The notes beneath the pieces are model-generated. The model ran no database searches and was not told the DNA's origin. It saw only the letters and a list, made by a program, of their open reading frames with translations. A stretch of DNA of 64,000 nt from Owenia fusiformis (lineage: Eukaryota > Annelida > Polychaeta > Sabellida > Oweniidae), in assembly GCA_903813345.2 (NCBI GenBank), contig CAIIXF020000002.1, forward strand, positions 24,878,455-24,942,454, read 5' to 3'. This document shows positions 32,218 to 43,800 of the stretch, one piece after another. Position 1 is the first letter of the stretch. Each line of letters begins with the position of its first letter. A program made the position numbers and the translations under genes.

Positions 32218-33995
32218 TCACGGATAGTATCCAAAGCCCCGCTATGATTTCAAAGTCGCGAGCAAGTTCCCGCTGAAATCGCGAGCATAGTCCTGTTTAT
32301 TTGTATCACTTTGGAAAATGGACCAAAGGGATGAAAATACTTATAACTATTCTTTGATACTCAAGCAATACTTTAAAAACAGATATATTTGACAAACTAT
32401 GACATGAAACTTGATTCTTTTTCACTGGCATGGCAGAAAAGGGCGTCAACATGCACTTTTGTATAATTGACTGTTCATATATTACGTTTATCGTTAAAAT
32501 AAATGGCAATGAATACGATTTGCATACTCTATAATACATACCGGATCAATATGATCTGTATTGATAAGTAACTGTACAATTACGAAATACATCATAAAAG
32601 GCGTTTCAGTGACCCCTCGTTCGTGCGTGCTTGCGTTCGTTCGACCGTTCGTTCGTACGTGCTTGCTTTCGTCTGACTGTCCATTCATTCATGGGTGCGT
32701 CCGTCTGAACATCCGTTCGTCCGTGCGTGCGTGCGTTCTTTCGACCGTCCGTTCATACGTGCGTTCGTGTGGTCGATTTTGCGCGCATTTGTCTAGCCGT
32801 CGGTTTATGCATTCGTCCGACCGTTCGTGCATGGGTACGTTCGTCCGACCATTCATTCGTGGATTAATTCGTGTGTGCGTTCGTTCGTGCCTGCGTCCGT
32901 TCGTTCGTGCGTGCGTCGGTGCGAGGGTTCGTTCGTTTTTTGTTCGTAAATACTTTTTGCGTTCGTTCGTTTGTTTATTTCTGATAAGGGATGAGTGAGT
33001 GAGTTAGTGAGTATGCAAGCTGGCAACAGGAGATTGAGACAAAAATAGTATAACTGAACATTTTCGTTTTAGCTTACGCGTGCGCGTGAATCTTACTGAC
33101 TATTGACTTGTACTCATATATGATGGAATTTCACTTACTTTTCAAACAGTTGGGTTGATTAGATTTGATGCGTAAAATCAACAACATTTATTTATACATC
33201 TTATTATGAAAATGAGGTTAAATTTTTAACATTTCATCGATCTAACACTCATCACATTTCTTAGATGACCTGCTTTATTCCGGAAAATAGCAACGAAGAT
33301 CATACTGCAGTTTTTCCATTACGACCTATCATAATATGTACTATATCAATACAGTATTTGCTGTTTTTGAGAATTGTATCAACAAATGATATATTCATGA
33401 AACTGGGTACAATAGTGGATCAAGCTGGCTACGATAGTGGGAGATTTTCACGGTATAATCAGGATTCACTCCATTTTGAAGAGACACTTGCTCCTGTTTT
33501 CAGCGGGACCTCCTCGTGTTTTCAGCGGGGCGTCCTCATGTTTTCAGCGGTGTCTTTGCTGTATTGCTCCTGTTAGAAGCTGGGCCTTGAGGGATATGAT
33601 AAAATTGAAATAAAAAGTGTTCTGTAAAGCTTTAGGAAGTGAAACTCGGTACATTTTTATTTAAGATCACTATCATTATTTTAACCACAGGACAACGTCG
33701 TTCTTCACCTAAAACGTATAGAAATATATAGATAAAGATTCAAGATGATACTTTCTCTCCTCAATTGTGAAATAAAGAACCACAGAACGACCGCTCGTGA
33801 TACTTTTTTCCACCAGTTGCTTTTTTAGTCTCAATACCATGTAATCATTGGGGAAAATTGAAAGAAAATGTTTTGTACATCATACAATTCAAGTAAACAA
33901 AAGACAACTCATCACTTTTTTATTGCTCGCGATTTCAGCGGGAACTTGCTCGCGACTTTGAAATCGTAGCGGGGCTTTGGATACTACCGATGACT
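32218..33995. mobile_element. ~1.8-kb element bounded by 66-bp inverted repeats
   Basis: GGATAGTATCCAAAGCCCCG at 32222 is answered by CGGGGCTTTGGATACTACC at ~33971; the arms include CGCGAGCAAGTTCCCGCTGA. The interior carries the GTTCGT microsatellite and no credible gene. Target duplication not seen. Confidence 0.65.
32606..32975. repeat. Degenerate GTTCGT/GTGCGT microsatellite
   Basis: About 370 bases of GTTCGT, GTGCGT, GTCCGT and GACCGT words, CG-rich against the surrounding AT-rich DNA. The 145-codon frame across it (Arg/Ser/Val/Cys-rich) is a product of the repeat. Confidence 0.9.
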
Positions 33996-34603
33996 TTGAA
34001 AATTAATAAGTTAATCTGGTGGCCACTTTTTGCATTCGCGAATACAAGCTTAATGAATCAACCCCGTATCCTATCTGACATCTGTACTTTTCTTGACGCT
34101 ACTTAAATCCTAACAAATATATATATTATGTTAAAGATATATTGACAACCGTTACAATATCTTTGAAAGCAGTTTTCTTTCGCCCTGGTCACTTTTGTTT
34201 TGTTTCATGAATTTAGTAAAATGGTAATAATTGAGATTTGAAGAGGTTTCCCATGAGGTTAATATAAGGCTATAGGCATTCTTGATTTTCCAAATTTTTT
34301 TTCAAACTCCCCTGTGCGAAGAGATTGCACCAATTTTAATGGTAGTTTACCACTACCATTCGATTGAAACTGTGATCTCTTCATGTAACGTTTTAGTTGT
34401 GATCAAGAGATTTTTCTCGAAACATTGCTTGGCAGTAGGACAGACATGCTAATCAACTGTGATCAAGTTACTCTGGAACAGCTTATTGTGCTCTGTTAAA
34501 TAGATCGCATGCTAGATATTTTAATAGAAGTAATAGAATGAAAACTTTTATATCGAAGTAAATCGCAATAGTGGACTTATAAATAATTTAATGTCCGTTT
34601 GAA
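33996..34603. other. Intergenic stretch upstream of copy B
   Basis: No gene or element recognised. Ends at the border of the duplicated block. Confidence 0.4.
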
Positions 34604-34763
34604 TTGTCCCTTTTTAAAACATAAATATTCAAAAATTGTATGTGAATAGCAAACTTATTTTTATCGATAAATATGAACTTTGTCACCGCTTGGATGATTT
34701 TTGTAGCTCGGTATTTGTCAAAGAAGTCAATCGGACTTACGGCTTAATGCAGCAACTTTCATC
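34604..34763 (+). promoter_or_regulatory. 5' flank of copy B, homologous to 4908-5068
   Basis: Aligns base by base with the copy A flank. The TATAAATA of copy A reads GATAAATA here. Confidence 0.35.
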
Positions 34764-34851
34764 ATGGGGATCGAAAGCTGTTTTTGCAAAAGTAAAGATA
34801 CTAAATTATATTTAAGTGCTTCAAAAGATGTTGAACGAGGAAATTGGTCAG
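34764..34851 (+). CDS. Copy B exon 1: N-terminus
   Basis: Starts MGIESCF, ends DVERGNWS plus one base; donor GTAAGT. Confidence 0.83.
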
Positions 34852-37800
34852 GTAAGTCTTGCATTGTCTTTGAGCTCTATCAATTAGCGAAAATTCGGAA
34901 GAAATAAGAATTTTATATGATGTCGATGATGATCAAAGTTACTGATCATTTCACATTATGAACTCAAACCTCTTAAAATATGATGTTTTATTTATTTTAT
35001 TTATTCATTTTGACATACGTTTTTTTAACAGCGGCACACTATTATTAGGTGCGTCAGTATTTGTAAGCTACATATACAAGGGGCGATCCATATATTCCGA
35101 TAAAAATGCTCTCATTTTGTGTTTTTTTCACATATCCCTTTCATTTTTCCAGAACATGTAGATTATGTAATTACACATACAATGCTAAAATATTATAGCT
35201 ATATCTTCGATTAATTTTGAAATAAGGTTGCCATAGTAACCTGTATTTAGGGTAGGCAGGTCAGTTAAATGAAAATATATAAAATAGATAAATTTGTTGA
35301 TATAATCATTCCTCGGTATCTATTTTAAGTAGATCTAACGCATCTTCCGGCCATTGCCAACTATTTGTTGAACTGTTCCATACCCATGTTGCCTTTGTTT
35401 GCTAATTTATACAAAGGGATAGTTCTCTCTTCATAAGTTGCATCTCAATTTATGGTAGTGTTATTATCTGTCCACAAGCTCTTGCAACCAGATTGTGGAT
35501 GATCTTCAACAGTAACCATGCCTTCATCTTTACAATCATACCTATAGATTCTTTAAGCAGATATAACACCTTGCCCATACATTTAACAAGTCCATATGTC
35601 TCTGACAGTGTCCTCTTACTTATTCTTGATAGTACATAAAATCTAATGGTTCTCCTAATGTATCTGTAATGTCACACTCTACATTAGCCACACTAACCTC
35701 ATCTGGTGTGTCTCATGATATGTAATGTTAACTGGCCAGTTCTGTCGAACAATGCTATTGTGAGTTGTTGTGATGTTATCGTGAGCACAAATAAACTTTT
35801 GTTTAGCAACAAACAACGTGCAATAATACCAAACTTTTTAAGAAAAAAATGTTTGATTTCTGCATGCTTTAAAATAATTAAAATAACAAGTTGTTTTGAT
35901 ATTTTATATGTTTTAGTTTGATTGACCTGCCTACCCTTAATACAGGTTACCATAGCAACCCTATTTCATTAATAATTTAAGACATAGCTATAATATTTTA
36001 GCATTGTATGTGTAATTACATAATCTACATTTTCTGAAAAAATGAGAGCGATATGTGAAAAAAATCACAAAATGAGAGCATTTTTATCAGAATATATGGA
36101 TCGCCCCTTGTATATTTTATAAGCACTAAAAATGTTTGCATAAAATACTACAGTTTTCTAGGGTTAAAAAGTATTGCTAAAACATCTTCACATATTTATC
36201 AAACATATAAAAAATGTCATGCCCCCATTCCATAAAAACCTTATCACCAAGTAGTGTAATTAACCTATCATGAATGTTCGCACACAATAAACTGCTACTT
36301 AAAATGGGTGAAACATATTTTTCTACATCGTTGTAAAAGTTGGACCTGGCTTTGGCAAAATGGGGACACACCATTAATCTGTGTTATAGAGTATCTCTCA
36401 AATTAAGATTATACATTATACATATACCAACACTTTTGCCCCACTTTTCATAATTTGTCTCAAGGCAGAAATAATTCGATCTTGCTAGAAATTTCATTTT
36501 AGATCCATAAAAATCAAGGTCATTCTTACTGTACCTTTCGGTGCGGTTATGGGTTTTAACCTCCTTATATATTTCAAGGGAGGGGTGTTCAACTACCCTA
36601 GTGTGGAAATTATATATGCTTTGGGATTGAGATATAGTTAAAAAAGAGGGGTACCAGTCAATCCGAAAAATGACATCATCTAAACCTTTATCTCTTAAAA
36701 TATTCCGTGCATTTGATGCATTTCCAATATGATTCTTTGTTGACTTTTAATAATTTTAGCAGATTCTGTAGGATTATGAGGGAGGGATGTAGTTGGTACA
36801 TTAAAATTTAGATAGTTCAAATAGTCAATTTATCTCTTTTCAATCACCTCTGCTATCGGTTTCCAGCTTAAATCCCCCAATATAGATTCACTGGCAGGTT
36901 TACTTTTAATTTGAAAAATGGCTTGGGCGGCACCATATTGAAATGAGGTAATTTTGGCAAGGCTTGACTTTGGGAGTACCCAGGTCGGGCATCCATGCAG
37001 GATAGCAGGTACCATCATAGAGTTGTAAATTGTACTTCAAAATTCAATGCGCTTGACATTACAATGTTTGGTCAAAGTAGAACTTAAATAATCTTTCATT
37101 TCCTGGCCTTTTCATATAAATTTCAGATGTGCGGTTTCTTTGTGACTTCTATTAAACATTACTCCAAGATATTTGTACTCATTTACCTCTGGCAGTCTCA
37201 GATTCCCTAATGAACATACCTTTTCCGAATCAAGTCTTTTCCCTATTATCATTATCTTAGACTTTTTGTCACTGAACTGAAATCCCCATTTAAGTCCAAA
37301 ATTATTAGTAATTGTCAACAACTGGAGTTCTTTCTCAGATTGACCCATTACCACAATGTCATCGGCATAAAGAAGACAGGGGATTTTTAAATCTTCAAAG
37401 GGCAGACCAAAACTGGACATTCTTAAACTGTCTTCAAGGTCTGTCATTACTATGGAAAAAAGAGTCGGGGATAAAATACAACCTTGCTTCACTCCAGATG
37501 AGGAGTCGAACCAGTCAGTTTAATATTGTCCAAAGATGACCTTGTTTGAAGTGTTTTTATGATATGAATTGCATCACCGATGATCTGGGAATAGTGTTGG
37601 ATTCAGTAAAGGACATTTTGAAAGTGCACCAGGCACCCAATTCACATTTGTCAAATTAATGTTTCTAGGGCAGGTATTTCAGATATCTAAAATATCTTTG
37701 AAATCTGAAGCTATTCTCTGATTGTATTTTGACATTTTTTCATATTTACACATTTTCTTTCACCTCTCTTATTAATAGTGGCGAGATTTCCCGTCGCCTT

Positions 37801-40800
37801 AAAATTCACCTTGAAACCTAGTGACAATGGTGTTAAAATGTTCACTATAGTTGCTCTAATTTGAACCATTTTCATCCAATTTACACAAAAAATGTTTTAA
37901 AATGTAAAGAAATGATTTCTGCCGAGAAACTTCACTAAAAGCATCATCTGTTGTAAAATGTATATGTGTTTTAGAATCTGAAAAATATTTTAGATCCTGT
38001 GTACTAGGTGTGCTCGTTTCGCTTCAAGGTTTACCATTAATCTTTAATCATTAAACAGGATCTGAAGAGGTTCTGGACAAATCATTTGATTCTGGACTTG
38101 TCATATTTTTTTTTCAACGAAATCACATCCAAGGGTTGAATTTTTATTAGCTATTTAGAGAGTGAGTCCTGCCTAGTATTAATTTCAATAAAAAAGTTAA
38201 AATAGAACCCTATTTGAGAGTCAATCTAATACTTACATTACATTGATAAATTAAGGCAAATCCTGAAATATTTTTAAAGTGCGTTTTTTAATGAAATATT
38301 ATCCAGCAAGTATTGAAATGAAACGGTCTTATTTAAATACAAATCATAACATGATATTTTTCATGAAACATTTTTCAATGAAATTCAATTGAAGGGTCAA
38401 GATAAAACGAGCTAATTTAGGTGAAAACCCTTACATGATGATGTGTTTTCATAACTTCTTTCATAAAATTCCATCAAGGGGTGAAGATAAAATGATCGAA
38501 TTTAAGTGATTTAAGGATCACGAGAATATGTTTTCTTTGATATTTTCTATGAAATCCCATCCAATGGTCAAGGTAAAATTTTGATTTTGATTTTGATTTG
38601 GTCACGTGTTCGAAAGATCCATATAAGGCCCATAGAACCATATAGGAACGTCATTTTGAATGTCACGTGATAGATCCATATAAGGCTTTTAGAACCATTT
38701 ATGGAAAGATGAGGGAAGCCCCTGACACCTGTTTCACGATTTTTATGCACTTCATTATTGTACCGAAGTTTGCCGATTCGATTCGTCGTATTTCGGAATC
38801 CTGGTGACAATTTTATACTCCATTGGAGTATTTTTGACCTACTTCTTATGACGGAAATTCCCGAACCTTGTTCGGATTAATCCGGATTTTCTGACCTACT
38901 TTATCTACCGAGATTTCACGAGTTAACATTCGTCTCATTCCGGAATCCTGGTGACAATTTTATACTCCATTGGAGTATTTTTGATCTACTTTTTCTGGAT
39001 TTTGCCCTACTTATTATATCTTGACAACAAGCAAATCAAAAAGTTCGACATGAACGGGTCTCGATCAACTAACCTAGACTATGGAAGCCAGGCACGCTAA
39101 CCATGAGGCCAACGAGCCACCGATATGAAAGAACAAAAGTATTATACATTTATACCGAGCGTCATTTCAAAATGATCCTCACTTTTGTCTCCACTTAAAT
39201 ACGACTCGTCAGTTGTATCCAGAATAGGAGAACGCCTATGGCGCTAGTGAATAACCAAGTCCCAGGTGAGTGGTTCGTATCCCTCCGTGATATACTATTT
39301 TTGTTTTATTAAATACGACAGAAAGGAGCAAGGTGTAGGTTGAAAACAAGACGTTAGTTTGTTTCAAAACAGTTTGGAAACATTAATCTCTGGAACATTA
39401 TTTTTTCAACACTGATACAAATTTCCCTGACATTTCCCTGACATGTCTACCGTTTCAAAATTCCCGGTCATCTTTGGCCCTTTTGACCTAATCTAATTTT
39501 AAAATTACCTGACATTTCCAGCACTTGGAAAATCAAGTCAATTTCCCTGACATTTCCAGGTGTGTATGAACCCTGGAAATATCCCACTGGCTCGCCCTAT
39601 GAATCGCTAGCACAGATTGGATTGATTAGTGTTTCAAAATGGTGGACGAAGTGTTTGATTAGATAATTTACATATTAAGCTTCTTAAAGGGGCAACAAGG
39701 CCTGTACATAGAAAATTCGAAATTTTTTACATTTTCTGAATTTTTAGGGCAACATTTGGCTTTAACATCTTTTTTTATACATTTTTTCTTAAAATGTATG
39801 GATAAACAATAAAATTTCAGCATTAAGCAGTGCAAATTCAGTTCAAAGCTTCTATAAAGGGAGTCCAACTTATAGATTTTGAAAATCCGACTCGTTTAAA
39901 GAAGAATATCAGCAGCTTAAATCACGCCTTGTGATCATACAAAATGGATGGAGGGGGGGTAGGCGATTTCTGCAAGAAAACTCAAAAAATCTGGAAGATT
40001 TATTTTTTTCAAGATAAAATTTACAACTGAATTGCCAAATGAATAGGCGCAGTGCATGGCAAAATATGTAAGGTCTTCTAGTATTTTTTGAACTGATACG
40101 CTTCTAAGATATGAGATCTATTATAAAAGGCGCATCATCATCATCATCATCATCATCAACGTGCAAAAGTCAATGTTTTTGCTATAAATCAGGCAACAAT
40201 GGTCTACACGACGTGTAATAAATAGGTATGAGGGGCGTTATTAGAGAATTTTCGTTATAAGTTTTTTAAAAACTTATACGTATACTTATACTTATAAACC
40301 CAATAAACAAGGTGTTTCATTATTTCCTAATTCGTCGGGAAATATCTCCTAGGAAGGTAATAAAAAGGGCCAATGGCATACCATCCGTACCCCCTTGATG
40401 TAAAGCATGTTTAGTTGTGTCATATGTGTTTTCTAGAATCAAATAGGCTGATATAGCACACGGGTTTTACAGATTTATCTACTCTCAAATATATTTTTTG
40501 TAGATGATCGTTTTGAATCACCTTGTAGAAATAACGAAGGGAGAATAAGTTCAGCTAATGAATGAGTCGAGCTATTTGATTGGATACTATGCCTATTCAG
40601 CCGATTAATTTTAATAAGCCATTCTGGTCAGTAGGTCCACACATATACTATGCGGAGATCCAACTCTGTAAGTTTATAATCTGCGTATAAAGGCCCTTTT
40701 ATACGTAAAAACTTAAAAATTGACATTATAATTTCATGAGAACTTTGAAATGATCGACTCGTTCGTGTAGTGATTCACTTTAAAGGGTCTTGTTTATCGT

Positions 40801-43800
40801 ACACTACAAGGACCCGTCAACTAGAATTTAGTTTATCGTGTTCATAATTGACACTAGCAAAGGACATTGTATTCGCAGTCCCTAGTTGATGATGAAGCTT
40901 GACTATATCGGGAATAGTTATGCCCCACTTGGTACAGATTATGAAAATCAATTTGAATTGATTTTAGTTCGACAAGACCCTTTAAACTATAAGTATACGT
41001 ATAAGTTTTTGAAACAACTTATAACGAAAATTCTCTATTATCACAACACTGACATTGCTCACTTTTTAAAGTTGTTTCAAAGCGTTATATGTAAATGGGC
41101 GTGTGGAAGGCCCGTGGGTGGCAATAAAATAACTCGAACTTCAAATTAAAATATATATAAAATAGTATATTTCAAACTTCAATGTTTAAAATACAATGCT
41201 CTGTAATGTACAACATGAACTCTTACAGCAACTACTGACAAGCCAACACCCAATGCAAACTCAGCTACATGTGAGTGAGAAAGACCATATAGGGGAACAA
41301 TAGATATATAAAACTGACACAGTTTGCATAGTTGAATAACTCAAGGTGAAAAGTGAACATGGTATTAAAAGAGTAAAACTGCAAACAACCTACTTAGGGA
41401 CCTGTTATATTGAGATGAATAGGGATTGATTAATATGAACAGTAATAATATAAAATGTGAAAATGACCATGTTACATATACAAAAAATAACCCCATTGTT
41501 ACAAAATCACAAAAAGTGAAATATCTATTCTTGTATTGCATTTTCGTTCACTGGACATATTTTAATTGCATTGCTATTAGATACATTTTAAGGGTGATAT
41601 GAAAATTGAACCACGAAAACAGATGTACTTTAAGTTAAAGGGAACTTTCTACCATACCCGCCATGCTATCTGACCCGAACGAGCCACCTTGTGGTGAGAT
41701 TGGTAACTACCTGCTCGCATCTGCGTTATTACGCAGAGACATAAACGTATACACAAGGAAACGATAGGAGATAACCTATTTTATCTCTGTATACATTTTA
41801 ACTTTAATACATCGTTGAATCGAATTTGTCCAAAGGTCTTGAAACGTAAAATACCTAAATATTTATCTTAGACCTTGGGATGACCTTGTACAAGAAACAT
41901 TAATGTTGACCTCGGTTCATCTAATCATAATTCGCCAAGGGCCATAGTATCATCAAACGCCAAATACCTAGACATTGATCGTTTACTTGGATTTAAATAA
42001 GGAGTATGATTTTAAAATTGGCTAGGTCGTGGTTAAGCAACAATAGTATGTTCGAAATACCGCTGTGTAATGCCTGGATCACTTTTGCTGCGAGTATTTT
42101 GTTCAAAATTGAATACATTTCTGAACACAATACTCAATCGGCCGGGCGCCGTAGTGAAAATCGGAGCAAATGTGACCAAGACATAAAACAATTGAATAAT
42201 ACTGTATCAGTTTCACATTTACAGCGGTCAAAAGCATTTACAAAAAACCGCCAGAGTTGGCAATCATATAAAATGAAACCAATCCCGCTGTGATTCATAG
42301 AAATAACTAATTTACTGCATTGAGTTCAATGTTATAACCATGTCGATTTACATGAGTGTCCGATTCATTGTACCAAATTTAAACCTTGACTGTTCTCCAG
42401 AAAGCAATAAGCTGACATATATCATATTTTACATTTTAATACAACTGAAAAGATAATAAATGTTTTAATATAACGTTGACGTAGTTATGAATGTTTTCAG
42501 CGTAAAATCAAAGCACAACCATATAATTAAAAACATTACGCTGGGATTCCAACTGGATACAACTGACGAGTTGTATTTAGGTGGCCTAAAGTGCTGCTTA
42601 TTTTTTCGTGAAGCCACTCAGTAAAATTACGATTTCTCTCAACCCTGATGTTCAATCAACATCATTCGAGTATCTATATGTTCCTGACACGTTCGGGCAT
42701 CCGGTTATGACAACGTCTACCCAATGTTTGCACGAGGAATTGACGTAATTCATGACTGAAATCGGGAAGACAAAAATATGTGATATTCTTTCAGAATTGT
42801 TTATAATAACTATTTACAAAAACGTTCCCGAGACACAATCCATTTAGGTAGGGTTTGTTTTAAAGTCGAAAAGCCCCAATAAGACAATACAAACCCAGAT
42901 TAAACCCAGAAGAATGCAGATTTCATGTAATGATTTACGTTCATGTAAACAAGGAAAGTACATATAATCCCCATATAAAACACTGGCCTAGGTGACATGT
43001 AAACACAGGTTCAAATTGAAATATAGAAAATTTTCAACATAGCATTTGCTTCTGTGTTCTGTATGCCCCTCTACCTGCTAATAAGGCAATGTATCTTCAA
43101 ATAAAACCTTAGCCAAGTAGATAAGGGTCTCTGGAACACTTTTGTAAATAGTTTTCACAAGCAATTTTATTCCCGGACGCCCAAACGTGTCAGGAAAACA
43201 TATATATTTGAATGATCTTGATTGGACATCAGGTTGCAGAGAAATCGTATTTTTACTGAGTGGATTATTGAATTTCATAGATCTAGAGGCCCTTCAGGAG
43301 TGGAAAACCTTAAATTATCAGAGATTAATGTTTCCAAACTGTTTTGAAACAAACTAACGTCTTGTTTTCAACCTACACCTTGCTCCTTTCTGTCGTATTT
43401 AATAAAACAAAAATAGTATATCACGGAGGGATACGAACCACTCACCTGGGACTTGGTTATTCACTAGCGCCATAGGCGTTCTCCTATTCTGGATACAACT
43501 GACGAGTCGTATTTAAGTGGAGACAAAAGTGAGGATTATTTTGAATTGACGCTCGGTATAAATATATAATACTTTTGTTCTTTCAAATCGGTAGCTCGTT
43601 GGCCTAATGGTTAGCGTGCCTGGCTTCCATAGTCTAGGTTAGTTGATCGAGACCCGTTCATGTCGAACTTTTTGATTTGCTTGTTGTCAAGATATAATAA
43701 GTAGGGCAAAATCCAGAAAAAGTAGATCAAAAATACTCCAATGGAGTATAAAATTGTCACCAGGATTCCGGAATGAGACGAATGTTAACTCGTGAAATCT

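Larger units (their letters stand above)
34985..37560 (-). mobile_element. 5'-truncated LINE in intron 1 of copy B
   Basis: Absent from copy A, where AAAATGTGATAGAATTTCATC is uninterrupted. In B the block is bounded by ATGAT-containing sequence on both sides, a likely 5-6-bp target duplication. On the minus strand it ends in an AATAAATAAAATAAATAAA tail near 34990-35010. It is split by the fold-back MITE 35077-36110. The coding remnant is given separately. Confidence 0.75.

Noticed and set aside
32561-32998. 145-codon open frame
   Set aside because: It runs through the GTTCGT/GTGCGT microsatellite, and its composition follows the repeat.
33265-33576. 103-codon frame that might be an exon
   Set aside because: Lies inside a repeat-bounded element and ends in three short TTTTCAGCGG repeats; no motif or supporting neighbour exon.
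38568-38810. 80-codon frame and its mirror at 43956-44144
   Set aside because: Present in both arms of the inverted repeat and ends in a repeat-coded KIKIKI run; no family motif.
42006-42293. 95-codon frame in the middle of the 6.6-kb element
   Set aside because: No recognisable domain; surrounding sequence is AT-rich and non-coding.
43589-43665. Functional tRNA gene
   Set aside because: A and B boxes fit, but the anticodon-type loop is too long and the acceptor stem does not close; it occurs mirrored in both arms of an element.
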